From Sphingomonas sp. IC-56 (GTDB taxonomy: Bacteria > Pseudomonadota > Alphaproteobacteria > Sphingomonadales > Sphingomonadaceae): a stretch of DNA of 64,000 bases. The notes beneath the pieces were generated by a model. The model was given only the letters and a program-made list of their open reading frames with translations. It was not told the origin of the DNA and ran no database searches. This document shows positions 9,122 through 18,065 of this stretch, in pieces; within the stretch, counting starts at the first letter, position 1; each line of letters begins with the position of its first letter. Location: assembly GCF_021043375.1 (NCBI RefSeq), contig NZ_JAJNDV010000001.1:62001-126000 (forward strand). Direction: 5' to 3'. A program made the translations under genes and the position numbers.

Positions 9122-9982
9122 TCAGGGCGCGGCTTCCACACCCCTTGGCCGGCGCAGGACGATGTAGAGGGCCCCTGCCCCGCCATGCCGCGGATGCGCG
9201 CCGCGCACTGCTGCGATGCGGTCGGCGTGACGCGAGGAAGCCAGCCAGTCGCCCACCGCTGCGCGAATGGCCCCGCGGGCGTGGGGGCGCTCGGACTCGG
9301 GCCGCGGCGGCTTGCCGGTGACGAGCAACAGCACGCGGTCGCCGCGGCGGATTGCGTGATCCAGGCCGCGGTCGAGGCGGTCATAGGCGGAGGCGAGGCT
9401 GTGGCCGTGGAGGTCTATCGAGGATTCGGGCGCCACCAGCCCGCGCGAGAGCCTGCGGTCCCAGGACGCGTCTAGGGTGTTGGGGCGAGGCTGCTTTGCC
9501 GACGGCAGAAGCGGCGCTGGCGGTGGTGCGGACGGAGCCCTCAGCGCGACAGCCGGCTTTACCATCAGAGCAATTGGCTTGGCGGGCTCCACGCGGGCAG
9601 CAGTCGGTCGCAACGGCTTCACCGAAGCCGCCACCTGCGCCCAAAGCTCCACATCACCCCCCTCCCTGCTGGCAGGGAGGGGAGCATCAGGTCGGCCATC
9701 CCCCCAGGATGGCCTGAACAGCGCGGGGCGCTGTTCACCTGATGCTGGGTGGGTGCGCGCGTCTGCGCGCCCAGAAGACTTTCCGCGCTGGGGTGCACCC
9801 CTAGCAGCCGGTTTGCTCGTGGAAGCCGAGCTGCTCGCCTTACGGCTCGCACCCACCCCCAACCCCTCCCTTTCAGGGAGGGGAGTTCTTGGCTTGGGCC
9901 TGCCTGCATTCATCGGCGCCACCGAAGCGATCACCCGCTCCCACAACGCCGCCTCTTCCGGCGAAAGCCGTCGTCGGCTCAC
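9122..9982 (-). CDS. Smr-domain protein with an in-frame repeat insertion
   Basis: Smr domains are small DNA- or RNA-binding nuclease-type modules (MutS2 C-terminus, YdaL-like proteins). The domain is in the C-terminal third: SSIDLHGHSLASAYDRL, then LLLVTGK, ending ALYIVLRRP. GTG 9982 overlaps the mltA stop (GTGA) and gives 286 residues. Residues about 34-109 are encoded by a repetitive hairpin-bounded DNA segment of 228 bases, exactly 76 codons, whose translation (TPLPEREGLGVG through to PLPASREGGD) looks like noise. LWERVIASV before the insert resembles LWAQVAASV after it. The remaining linker is proline/alanine rich. Confidence 0.85.
   Translation of the reverse strand: MSRRRLSPEEAALWERVIASVAPMNAGRPKPRTPLPEREGLGVGASRKASSSASTSKPAARGAPQRGKSSGRADARTHPASGEQRPALFRPSWGDGRPDAPLPASREGGDVELWAQVAASVKPLRPTAARVEPAKPIALMVKPAVALRAPSAPPPAPLLPSAKQPRPNTLDASWDRRLSRGLVAPESSIDLHGHSLASAYDRLDRGLDHAIRRGDRVLLLVTGKPPRPESERPHARGAIRAAVGDWLASSRHADRIAAVRGAHPRHGGAGALYIVLRRPRGVEAAP
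9656..9883. repeat. 228-base repeat element inside the Smr gene
   Basis: The segment is bounded by two short perfect hairpins of the form CCCCTCC...GGAGGGG (9656-9682 and about 9863-9883) and holds a further inverted structure with GCATCAGG and CCTGATGC. Such CTCCCT/AGGGAG-bounded units are common intergenic repeats in sphingomonads. Here it sits inside an open frame without breaking it. Confidence 0.65.
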
Positions 9983-11271
9983 TGCCCCGTTGCGCTTCCC
10001 TGCAACCGCCCCAGCACGCCGCGCGGCAGCAGCAGCCACGCCGTGCCGCGCGCCGACATGCCGCCGGCGATGGCGCGCGCGTCGTCGCCCGCGCCCCAGA
10101 AGGTGTCGAAGCGGTTAGCGCCCTTGATCGCGCCGCCGGTGTCCTGCGCTACCCACAATCCCGTGGCATCGGTGCGATCCATCGACAGGAAGGCCGGCGC
10201 GCCCAGCGGCACGAACTTAGGGTCCGCCGCCACGCTGGTCCATCCTGTCACCGGCAGGCCAAGCGCGCCGAGCGGCCCTGCCCCGGTCAGTTCCTGGAAG
10301 AACACGAAGCTCTTGTTCTCGCGCATGATCGCGCGGCCCTCTTCGGGGTTTGCGCGCAGATACGCCATGATTCCCTGCATCGAGGTCTGGCCGGGGCCGA
10401 GCAGCCCGCGGTCCTTCATCAGCTTGCCGATGCCAGTGTAATCGCGCCCGTTCTGCCCGGCATAGCCGATCCGCATCACCCCGCCATCGGGCAGCCGCAG
10501 CCGCCCGGAACCCTGCACCTGCAGGAAGAAGATCTCGACCGGATCCGCGGCCCAGGCGATCACCTCGGCGCTACGCTCAAGGGCGCCCTGCTCGATCTGG
10601 GTACGATCGTAATAGGGTACGAATTTCTGCCCATCGACACGCCCGCGCACCCGCCTGCCCTTCAGGCTGTCGCTGAACAGGCCGAGATCGGCTTCGATCA
10701 GGTCGCGCGGCACGCCATAGATCGGCACCTCATAGCCCGGCCGGCGCTCACGCGACCCGCGGATCTCAGGCTCGTAATAGCCGGTGGCATAGGCGGCGCC
10801 GTCGCCGACCTGCACGGCTTCGAAATGGCGAATGAAGAAGTCGCGCGCGTCGCGCGAAGGCCAGTTCTGCACTGCCTGGCATGCCGGCGCCCAATCGGTG
10901 CCGCGCGTCAGGCCGCTGCCGTCGGTGCGCCGCTGGAGCGACCCGCAGCTCAGGCGGAAGGCGGCAAGCGCGCGCTCGGCGCTTTCCTGCGTGATCGGCA
11001 GGCTCTCGACCGGCGGGCCGGCGACCAGTCCGGCAGCAGCCGCGGTGGCCGCGCCCGAAACGGGACGCGCCGGCATGGCCGGCAGCGGCGTCGCGCCGAT
11101 TGGCTGACGCGCGGGGAGGTGCACCGGTGTTTCGGGAAATTCCCCTCCGCGCACCGGTCGCTCGCGGGGAGGCGGCGACGACACAGGCCGGGTTCCGGCT
11201 TCGGGCGGCACCAGGCCGCCGGAGCACGCGCTCAACAACACCGCAAGCGCGGTCGCCCCCAGAACCCGCAT
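9979..11271 (-). CDS. mltA: Membrane-bound lytic murein transglycosylase A (lipoprotein)
   Basis: MltA cleaves peptidoglycan between MurNAc and GlcNAc to leave 1,6-anhydro-muramyl ends. The 430-residue product begins with a lipoprotein signal, MRVLGATALAVLLSACSGG, lipidated at the Cys of LSAC. A proline-rich linker follows, then the double-psi barrel with TGYYEPEIRGSRER and the 3D-domain signature near the C-terminus, where WVAQDTGGAIKGANRFDTFWG carries the catalytic Asp. ATG 11271 gives the compact lipobox; an upstream start at 11358 would bury it. The stop overlaps the start of the Smr gene, so the pair are probably cotranscribed after the Tim44-like gene. Confidence 0.95.
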   Translation of the reverse strand: MRVLGATALAVLLSACSGGLVPPEAGTRPVSSPPPRERPVRGGEFPETPVHLPARQPIGATPLPAMPARPVSGAATAAAAGLVAGPPVESLPITQESAERALAAFRLSCGSLQRRTDGSGLTRGTDWAPACQAVQNWPSRDARDFFIRHFEAVQVGDGAAYATGYYEPEIRGSRERRPGYEVPIYGVPRDLIEADLGLFSDSLKGRRVRGRVDGQKFVPYYDRTQIEQGALERSAEVIAWAADPVEIFFLQVQGSGRLRLPDGGVMRIGYAGQNGRDYTGIGKLMKDRGLLGPGQTSMQGIMAYLRANPEEGRAIMRENKSFVFFQELTGAGPLGALGLPVTGWTSVAADPKFVPLGAPAFLSMDRTDATGLWVAQDTGGAIKGANRFDTFWGAGDDARAIAGGMSARGTAWLLLPRGVLGRLQGSATGQ

Positions 11272-11284
11272 TCTTCTACCCCTT

Positions 11285-11929
11285 TTAGGCTTCGTCGGTT
11301 TCGACCAGCTTCCAATTGGGATCGTCACTGCGCAGCTTGCGCGCAAAGGTCCACACATCGTGCGTTTCGACGGCGTCGGTCATCGAACCGGCAACCACAT
11401 TGCCGTCGGTGTCGCGCGTCACTGCCGCGATATCGGCGTCGAAGCGCACGGTGATCCGTGCCAGCTTACCCTCGACCGTCGCGTCGACGATCGACGCGCG
11501 CTCCACCGCGACCAGACGGTTGTCGAGCACATGGCCGGCTTGCGTACGCGCGGCGATCGCCTCGGCAAAGCCTGCACGCACATCATCCTCGGCCAGCCAG
11601 GCCAGCGTTTCCTCGTCGCCCTTCCAGAAAGCTTCCAGCACCATGCGATAGGCCGACTTGGCACCGTCCAGGAACTGGGCAACGTCGAACGTCGGATCGG
11701 CCGCGATCACGCTGCGCAGCCCGGCCTCGGCGCGCGCATCGACGGCGCGGTTGGCGACTTCGCGAACCTCCGGCTTCATGTCGATGGTGCGCTGCATCGG
11801 CGCTGGCGCGATGCGCTCCTCCGCCGGCTTAGGCAGCGGCTGCTCATGCCCGGTGCGCTTGCCCAGCACCGAATAAAGCCGCAGGGCCAGGAAGCCGGCG
11901 ATCATCGCAAACAGAATGACGTAGAACAC
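11285..11929 (-). CDS. Tim44/TimA-family membrane-anchored protein
   Basis: The 214-residue protein has one N-terminal membrane helix (FYVILFAMIAGFLALRLYSVLG), a charged linker, and a C-terminal Tim44-like alpha/beta domain (from about residue 75) ending TFARKLRSDDPNWKLVETDEA, the family hallmark. In alphaproteobacteria this family is related to the mitochondrial import motor subunit Tim44; its bacterial role is uncertain but probably at the inner membrane. The start is GTG 11929 with GGAGG upstream. It is divergent from secB, with about 160 bases between the start codons. Confidence 0.9.
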   Translation of the reverse strand: MFYVILFAMIAGFLALRLYSVLGKRTGHEQPLPKPAEERIAPAPMQRTIDMKPEVREVANRAVDARAEAGLRSVIAADPTFDVAQFLDGAKSAYRMVLEAFWKGDEETLAWLAEDDVRAGFAEAIAARTQAGHVLDNRLVAVERASIVDATVEGKLARITVRFDADIAAVTRDTDGNVVAGSMTDAVETHDVWTFARKLRSDDPNWKLVETDEA

Positions 11930-12089
11930 TGAGCCTCCGAGCCTTCAAGCCCTGTACATAGGGCCGGACGCCGCGGGTTTCAAATAGCCGCTGGCGTCGT
12001 GATTGAACTGCCGCAACGCCCCTGCTAGGCGCGCTCGCACTTCCAACGCGTAGAACGCGTGAAACTATCCGGAAAAAGAGGAATCTTCG

Positions 12090-12599
12090 ATGGCCGAGAA
12101 CGAGACCGGCGCCGAGTTCGGCGAGACCCAGACCAACGGCGCCGACAATGCGCCTGCCGCGCACGTGCTGTCGCAGTATGTGAAGGATTTCTCGTTCGAG
12201 AACCCGAACGCACCGGGCGTCTACCAGTCGCAGACCGCGCCGGCGATCGACGTGCAGTTCAACATCGGTTCGGGCCAGGTCGGCGACGACGTGTACGAAG
12301 TCGTGCTCAAGATCGACGTGCGCGCCCAGGCTGAGACCCAGGTCGCGTTCGTGGTCGACCTTTCCTATGCCGGCCTGTTCGCGCTCCGCAACATCCCGGC
12401 CGACCAGCTCGACGCCTTCCTGCTCGGCGAAGCGCCGCGCCTCCTCTTCCCCTTCGCCCGCCGCGTGCTGGCCGATGCCGTGCGCGACGGCGGCTTCCCG
12501 CCGCTGATGCTCGAGCCGATCGATTTCGGCGGCATCTACCTTCAGCAGCGCGCCCAGCAGGACGCGCTGGCTTCGACCCCGCAGGCCGGCAACGCCTGA
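12090..12599 (+). CDS. secB: Protein-export chaperone SecB
   Basis: SecB is a homotetrameric chaperone that keeps preproteins unfolded and hands them to SecA. The 169-residue length is typical for alphaproteobacteria. Conserved patterns are YVKDFSFENPNAP, the acidic-face strand AQAETQVAFVVDLSYAG and PRLLFPFARRVLADAVRDGGFPPL. The acidic/asparagine-rich N-terminus (about 20 residues) is disordered as usual. ATG 12090 is well placed. Confidence 0.97.
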   Translation: MAENETGAEFGETQTNGADNAPAAHVLSQYVKDFSFENPNAPGVYQSQTAPAIDVQFNIGSGQVGDDVYEVVLKIDVRAQAETQVAFVVDLSYAGLFALRNIPADQLDAFLLGEAPRLLFPFARRVLADAVRDGGFPPLMLEPIDFGGIYLQQRAQQDALASTPQAGNA

Positions 12600-12633
12600 C
12601 GCCTAAGCGGAGGGTAAGACGGTGACCTTCTCA

Positions 12634-12730
12634 GATCCTCCCCGAGCTACGCTCGGGGAGGGGGACCGCCGCGAAGCGGTGGTGGAGGGGCTGCCGGCAA
12701 AGCCGGCGGACGGCGTCCGACCCTCCCCCA
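12634..12730. repeat. Type C intergenic inverted repeats between secB and murJ
   Basis: The segment starts with a perfect hairpin CTCCCCGAGC/GCTCGGGGAG (12638-12660) and continues with GACCGCCGCGAAGCGGTGGTGG and CTGCCGGCAAAGCCGGCGG, ending in CCCTCCCCC. This layout of nested short hairpins differs from types A and B. The first hairpin could act as a secB terminator, but there is no T-run. Confidence 0.65.
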
Positions 12731-12779
12731 ACCTGCGACTGGCCCTCTTCCCCGAACCCGTTCGGGCAGGATCTTGCGC

Positions 12780-14348
12780 ATGAAGCTCGCGCGCACGCTC
12801 GGCTCGATCGGCGGACTGACCCTCGCCAGCCGCGTCCTCGCGCTGGTCCGTGATTCGCTTCAGGCGCGCTATGTCGGCGCGAACTTCGCCTCCGACGCGT
12901 TTCTCGTCGCCTTCCGCCTGCCCAACATGTTCCGCGCCTTCTTCGCCGAGGGGGCGTTCGCGTCGGCGTTCATCCCGATGTTCAACCGCAAGCTGGGCGA
13001 ACATGGCGAGCGCGGTCCCGCCTTCGACTTTGCCGAGCGCACGCTGGCGGTGCTGTTCACGTTTCTGGCGGTGATGACAGGCGTGCTGCTGCTCGCCGCT
13101 TGGCCGATGACGGCGTTGCTTTCGGGTGGCTTTGCCAAGCAGAATCCAACGCTCGACCAGTTCGCCTATGCCGTGCAGCTCAGCCGGATCACCATTCCGT
13201 ACCTGATGCTGATCTGCCTGGCCTCTTTGCTGGGCGGCATTCTCAATTCGCTCGACAAGTTCTGGGTCAACGCCGCCGCGCCGATCCTGCTCAACATCGC
13301 CATGGTCACCGCGCTGTTCGTCTTCCACGGCACGCCCGAGGAGACCGCGCGCGCCCAGGCGATCGCCGTGCCGCTCGGCGGCGTGCTCCAGCTGGTCTGG
13401 CTGGCGGTTGCCTGCCGCGCCTCGGGCGTGTCGCTGCGCCCCCGCCGCCCCCGCCTAGACCCTGAGGTAAAGCGCCTGCTCAAGCTAATCCTGCCCGCCG
13501 CGCTCGGCGCCGGTGCGGTGCAGTTGAACCTCGTGATCTCCACTGCGCTGTCGGGCTATCTGCTCGGCGAAGGCTCGATCTCGTACATCTATTATGCCGA
13601 CCGGCTGAACCAGCTGCCGCTCGGCATGATCGGCATTGGCCTTGGCACCATTCTGCTCCCCACCATTTCGCGCCTGCTCGGTAAGGGCGAGGACGCGCAG
13701 GCGATGGAGACGCAGAATCGCGGCATGGAACTGGCGCTGTTCCTGACGCTCCCCGCCATGGTCGCGCTGATCGTCTCGGCGCAGCCGATCGTGCGCGGGC
13801 TGTTCCAATACGGCCACTTCACCGCCGCCGACACCTATGCCTGCGCGCTCGCGCTCGCCGGCTTCTCGATCGGCCTGCCCTCCTATGTGCTGGTGAAGGT
13901 GCTCACCCCCGGCTTCTACGCCCGGCAGGACACGCGCACCCCGGTGCGCTTCGCAACCATATCGGTCGCGGTCAACATCGCCGCCAACCTCGCGCTGATC
14001 CCCTTGATCGGCCATGTCGGCCCGCCGCTCGCCACTGCGCTGTCTTCCACGGTGAACGTGTTGCTGCTGTATCGCATGCTGGCCAAGCGCGGGCATTTCG
14101 TGGTCGATGCGCAGCTGAAGCGCCGCCTCCCCCGCCTCGCGATCGCCGCGATGCTGATGGGCCTGGCCCTGTTCGCCTCCAACCGTCTGCTCGACCCTTG
14201 GCTGACCGGTCCCATGGTCCAGCGCTACATCGCGCTGATCATCCTCGTTGGCGCCGGCTGCGCGATCTATGGCGCTGCCTGTTTCTTAACCGGCGCCTTC
14301 CGCCTATCGGACCTCAAGGCGCTAATGCGGCGCCGCCGTACCTCGTAA
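12780..14348 (+). CDS. murJ: Lipid II flippase MurJ
   Basis: MurJ, a MOP-superfamily transporter, moves lipid-linked peptidoglycan precursor across the inner membrane. The 522-residue protein has about 14 hydrophobic segments and the family N-terminus SRVLALVRDSLQARYVGANFASDAF, followed by RLPNMFRAFFAEGAFASAFIP. Central-cavity features include the segment YYADRLNQLPLGMIGIGLGT. ATG 12780 begins MKLARTLGSIGG; an in-frame TTG six bases upstream is less likely. trpS follows after 12 bases and is probably cotranscribed. Confidence 0.95.
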   Translation: MKLARTLGSIGGLTLASRVLALVRDSLQARYVGANFASDAFLVAFRLPNMFRAFFAEGAFASAFIPMFNRKLGEHGERGPAFDFAERTLAVLFTFLAVMTGVLLLAAWPMTALLSGGFAKQNPTLDQFAYAVQLSRITIPYLMLICLASLLGGILNSLDKFWVNAAAPILLNIAMVTALFVFHGTPEETARAQAIAVPLGGVLQLVWLAVACRASGVSLRPRRPRLDPEVKRLLKLILPAALGAGAVQLNLVISTALSGYLLGEGSISYIYYADRLNQLPLGMIGIGLGTILLPTISRLLGKGEDAQAMETQNRGMELALFLTLPAMVALIVSAQPIVRGLFQYGHFTAADTYACALALAGFSIGLPSYVLVKVLTPGFYARQDTRTPVRFATISVAVNIAANLALIPLIGHVGPPLATALSSTVNVLLLYRMLAKRGHFVVDAQLKRRLPRLAIAAMLMGLALFASNRLLDPWLTGPMVQRYIALIILVGAGCAIYGAACFLTGAFRLSDLKALMRRRRTS

Positions 14349-14360
14349 TCTCAAGGACCC

Positions 14361-15368
14361 ATGATGCGCGTCATTTCCGGCATCCAGACCACTGGCAATC
14401 TTCACCTCGGCAACTATCTCGGGGCGATCAAGCAGTGGGTGGCGATGCAGGACGCGGCCGAGAAGGACGGCGGCGACTGCCTGTTCTTCCTCGCCGATCT
14501 GCATGCGCTGACCGGCAATATCAGCCCGCAGGATCTCGCCAACGCGACCATCGAGATGGCCGCAACCTTGCTCGCCGCCGGCATCGATGACCGCTCGGTG
14601 CTGTTCAACCAGGCCCGCGTGCCTGCGCATTCGGAACTGTGCTGGATCCTTCAGGGCACCGCCCGCATGGGCTGGCTCAACCGCATGACCCAATGGAAGG
14701 ACAAGGCCGGCAAGAACCGCGACAGCGCCAGCGTCGGCCTGTTCACCTACCCCGTGCTCCAGGCTGCCGACATCCTCGTTTACCAGGCGACGCACGTGCC
14801 GGTGGGCGAGGACCAGAAGCAGCATCTCGAGCTCACCCGCGACGTCGCCGCCAAGTTCAACACCGACTTCGGCGTCGAGCTGTTCCCGCTGCCCGAGCCG
14901 CTGATCTCCAAGGCCGCGCCGCGCATCATGTCCCTGCGCGATGGCACGGCCAAGATGTCCAAGTCCGATCCCTCGGACATGAGCCGCATCAACCTGATCG
15001 ACGATGACGACACCATCGCCCAGAAATTCCGCAAGGCGCGCACCGACGCCGAGCCGCTGCCCGATAGCTTCGATGCACTGGCCGAGCGCGCCGAGGCCAA
15101 GAACCTCGTCACCATCTATGCCGCCCTGTCCGACCGCACGCCGCAATCGGTGGTGGAGGAGTTCGCCGGCCTGGGCTTCGGCGCCTTCAAGCCCGCGCTT
15201 GCCGACCTGGCGGTCTCCGTGCTCTCCCCGATTCGCCAGCGGTTGACGGCATTGCTCGACGACCGCGCCGAAGTGGGCGCCCAGCTCGCCAAGGGTGCCG
15301 ATCGCGCGAATGCACTCGCCGCTCCGACGCTCAAGGCTGCCAAGGAAGCGGTCGGTCTGCAAATCTGA
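14361..15368 (+). CDS. trpS: Tryptophan-tRNA ligase
   Basis: TrpRS charges tRNA-Trp. This is a class I synthetase of 335 residues, the standard bacterial size. The HIGH-type motif is TGNLHLGNYLGA near the N-terminus and the KMSKS loop is exact, in DGTAKMSKSDPSDMSR. There are tandem ATG codons (14361 and 14364); either could be used. The GC-rich frame is intact to the stop. Confidence 0.97.
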   Translation: MMRVISGIQTTGNLHLGNYLGAIKQWVAMQDAAEKDGGDCLFFLADLHALTGNISPQDLANATIEMAATLLAAGIDDRSVLFNQARVPAHSELCWILQGTARMGWLNRMTQWKDKAGKNRDSASVGLFTYPVLQAADILVYQATHVPVGEDQKQHLELTRDVAAKFNTDFGVELFPLPEPLISKAAPRIMSLRDGTAKMSKSDPSDMSRINLIDDDDTIAQKFRKARTDAEPLPDSFDALAERAEAKNLVTIYAALSDRTPQSVVEEFAGLGFGAFKPALADLAVSVLSPIRQRLTALLDDRAEVGAQLAKGADRANALAAPTLKAAKEAVGLQI

Positions 15369-15483
15369 TCGACGAAGCTCGGCGTGACGTGGCACGATGC
15401 CGAGCTCCACTATCTCGCCCTGTAAGCATCCGGCCGTATTTTCCCGGAATTTCAATCGGATGGCGGCGGCTGAATATGCCGCC

Positions 15484-16536
15484 ATGCGGAACCTTGCCCC
15501 CCTGCTCCTCCTCGCCCTCGTCCCAGCCTGCAGCGGAGGGGGAGGCTCCGACGGAGGCGGCTCGGTGGTCACACCGACGCCGACTCCCACTCCGGGACCG
15601 ATCGGCGGCCCGATCACGGTTCCGACGCCCACCCCGACTCCGCCCCCCACCAGCAACGAGCCCGCGACCGGGTCCGACTTCCTCACCTCGGTCGCGCAGC
15701 TCTACACCGTCCAGCCCAACATCGCCGCCTGCCAACCGGGCCAGCTCAAGCCCGAAGTCGGCGCTCGCGTGCTCGCCACGCTGAACGACATCCGCGCCCG
15801 CCACGGCCTGCCGCCGGTCAGCTATGCCAGCGCCGAGGAAGCCGCCGAGATGCAGTCCTCGCTGATGATGGCCGCCAATGGCCAGCTCAGCCACACGCCG
15901 CCCGCCAGCTGGCTCTGCTATACCAACCTGGGCGCCACTGCCGCTGGCAACAGCAACATCTATCTCGGCTATGGCGGCGGCCTGCGCTATTCGCAGGATG
16001 CCGATATCATGATCGGCTGGCTGACCGACGTCGACAACCTGATCGCCAACAATATCGGCCATCGCCGCTGGCTGCTCTACCCGTTCCTGTCGAGCGTCGC
16101 CTATGGCCGAGTCGCCGGTCCCTATGTCACCAACGCCCGGGCTGATGGCGCGTCGATCAAGGTGATCAACAGCACGCAGAACACCGCCGGGCCCCTGCCC
16201 GATTTCGTCGCCTACCCGTATCAGGACTATCCCGCGCGCTATTACGCAAACGGCGCGCTGCTGTCGTTCGAGGTGATCGCCGACAAGAACCGCAACTTCG
16301 GCAGCAATGCCCAGGTCAGCTATGCCAATGCGACCGTGTCGGTGCAGCAGCGCGACGGCGGCACGCTGGCGGTGTCCAACATCGCTTATGACAATGACGG
16401 CTACGGCCTGCCCAACAACCTCCAGTGGAATGTCGCAGGATTGGCGCCGAACGTCACCTATGACGTGACGATCGGGAATGTCAGCGTGGCGGGCACGCCT
16501 CGGAATTACAGCTATTATTTTCGGCTGACGCCTTAG
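15484..16536 (+). CDS. CAP/SCP-domain lipoprotein
   Basis: The 350-residue product has a lipoprotein signal ending in PAC (MRNLAPLLLLALVPAC), then a Gly/Ser run and a low-complexity Thr-Pro repeat linker (TPTPTPTPGP and TPTPTPPPTS). The CAP (cysteine-rich secretory/PR-1) domain follows: LNDIRARHGLPPVSY, then GQLSHTP and the NIGHRRWLLYPF segment. CAP proteins are extracytoplasmic and of unclear biochemical role. ATG 15484 is chosen because the signal starts there; upstream in-frame starts give no signal peptide. It converges on dnaA. Confidence 0.88.
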   Translation: MRNLAPLLLLALVPACSGGGGSDGGGSVVTPTPTPTPGPIGGPITVPTPTPTPPPTSNEPATGSDFLTSVAQLYTVQPNIAACQPGQLKPEVGARVLATLNDIRARHGLPPVSYASAEEAAEMQSSLMMAANGQLSHTPPASWLCYTNLGATAAGNSNIYLGYGGGLRYSQDADIMIGWLTDVDNLIANNIGHRRWLLYPFLSSVAYGRVAGPYVTNARADGASIKVINSTQNTAGPLPDFVAYPYQDYPARYYANGALLSFEVIADKNRNFGSNAQVSYANATVSVQQRDGGTLAVSNIAYDNDGYGLPNNLQWNVAGLAPNVTYDVTIGNVSVAGTPRNYSYYFRLTP

Positions 16537-16567
16537 GCGGCAAACACCCAGTTAGGTTTACCCAATC

Positions 16568-16650
16568 CGTCATCCCGTCCTTGAGCCGGGATCTCGCTTC
16601 TTCTTCTGCCAGTGAAGACAGCGGGACCCCGGCTCAAGGCCAAGGTGACG
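16568..16650. repeat. Type A intergenic inverted repeat
   Basis: CGTCATCCCG...TTGAGCCGGGATC is mirrored by GACCCCGGCTCAAGGC...GGTGACG, with TTCTTCTTCT in the middle. It matches the copies near 8.9, 25.1, 26.7 and 52.7 kb with a few substitutions. It lies between convergent genes, where it may act as a terminator. Confidence 0.8.
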
Positions 16651-16670
16651 AAGAAGCAGGTAGAGGCCCT

Positions 16671-18047
16671 TTACCCCTCCAGCGTCCGCATCAGCGAGCG
16701 CACCGCGCCGTCGATCTCGACATCCTTGCCACGCAAATCCTCGATGCGACGCACCGCATGGATCACGGTGGAGTGATCGCGACCGCCGAACTTCCGCCCG
16801 ATCTCGGGCAACGAGCGCGTGGTCAGCCGCTTGGCCAGGTACATCGCGATCTGGCGCGGGCGGGCGATCGCCACGGCGCGCCGCTCGGAAATCAGGTCCA
16901 GCTGCTTCAGGTCGAAATGCGTCGACACCGCGCGCTGGATCTCGTCGATCGTCACCCGGCGCTGCGCCGAACGCAGCACTTCGCCCAGCGTGTTCACGGC
17001 GAAGTCGACCGTGATCGTCTCATTCGACAGGTTGGCATAGGCCACCAGCCGGTTCAGCGCGCCTTCCAGTTCGCGAACGTTGGCAGTGATCCGCGCCGCC
17101 AGCAGGTCGACGACCTCGGCCGGCATGTCGACTGCGGGCATATCCTCCAGCTTGCGTGCGACGATCGCGCGGCGCAGCTCCAGCTCCGCCGGGCGAATGT
17201 CCGCCACCAGCCCCGAGCCCAGACGCCCGGCGAGCCGCGGTTCGAAGCCTTCCAGCGCCTGGGGCGCGCGGTCGGCCGCGATCACCAGCCGCTTGCCGGC
17301 CGACATGAACTCATTGACCGTGTGGAAGAACTCTTCCTGCGTCGCGTCCTTGCCGCCGATGAACTGAAGATCGTCGATCATCAGCAGGTCGACCGAACGC
17401 AGCCGCGTCTTGAACGCGTGCGTGTCGCGGCTGCGCAGCGCCTGAACGAACTCGAACATGAACCGCTCGCCGGTCACGTAGATCGCCGTCGCACCCGGAT
17501 TGGCATCCAGGAAGGTCTGGCCGATCGCGTGCATCAGGTGCGTCTTGCCCTGCCCAGTGCCGGCATGGAGGTAGAGTGGGCTGAACTGCGGCACGCCCGG
17601 CAGCGCCATCGCCTTGGCGGCGTTGAAGGCGACTCGGTTGGTGCTGTCCACGACGAAACGCTCGAAGCTGAAGCGCGGGTCGAACGCCGGGCGCTCGGCC
17701 GATGCCGGCGGCGGCACCATCGTCGGCGCCTCCGGCGCCACGCTCAGCACGCGCTGCGGCTCGTCGGTCAGCGTCTCCAGCGTGACGCTGGTCACTTCAG
17801 GCAGCACCGCGCGGAATTCGAGCAGCAGCCGCTCGGAATAATGGTTCTTCACCCACTGGGTCATGAACGACGACGGCAGGCCCAGACGCACCGCGTTCTG
17901 CGTCGAACCGTCGACCAGCACCACGGGCTTGAGCCACTGGTCGAACAGGCGCTGGCCCGCCGAACGACGCAGATTGCCCCGGACATGCGTCCAGGCCTTC
18001 GCCACTGCGTCCGTTTCGGTCCGGTCCAAAGTCTGCACCTGAGTCAC
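16671..18047 (-). CDS. dnaA: Chromosomal replication initiator DnaA
   Basis: DnaA is the AAA+ initiator that binds DnaA boxes and melts oriC. The 458-residue protein has a DnaB-interaction domain I, a short linker, then the AAA+ core with Walker A LHAGTGQGKTHLMHAIG and Walker B LLMIDDLQFIGGK. The C-terminal DNA-binding domain has the signature GGRDHSTVIHAVRRIE. GTG 18047 is preferred because AGAGG lies nine bases upstream; an ATG at 18065 in frame would add six residues. No cluster of DnaA boxes is visible in the adjoining intergenic DNA. Confidence 0.97.
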   Translation of the reverse strand: MTQVQTLDRTETDAVAKAWTHVRGNLRRSAGQRLFDQWLKPVVLVDGSTQNAVRLGLPSSFMTQWVKNHYSERLLLEFRAVLPEVTSVTLETLTDEPQRVLSVAPEAPTMVPPPASAERPAFDPRFSFERFVVDSTNRVAFNAAKAMALPGVPQFSPLYLHAGTGQGKTHLMHAIGQTFLDANPGATAIYVTGERFMFEFVQALRSRDTHAFKTRLRSVDLLMIDDLQFIGGKDATQEEFFHTVNEFMSAGKRLVIAADRAPQALEGFEPRLAGRLGSGLVADIRPAELELRRAIVARKLEDMPAVDMPAEVVDLLAARITANVRELEGALNRLVAYANLSNETITVDFAVNTLGEVLRSAQRRVTIDEIQRAVSTHFDLKQLDLISERRAVAIARPRQIAMYLAKRLTTRSLPEIGRKFGGRDHSTVIHAVRRIEDLRGKDVEIDGAVRSLMRTLEG

Positions 18048-18065
18048 GCCGACGCACCTCTCCAT

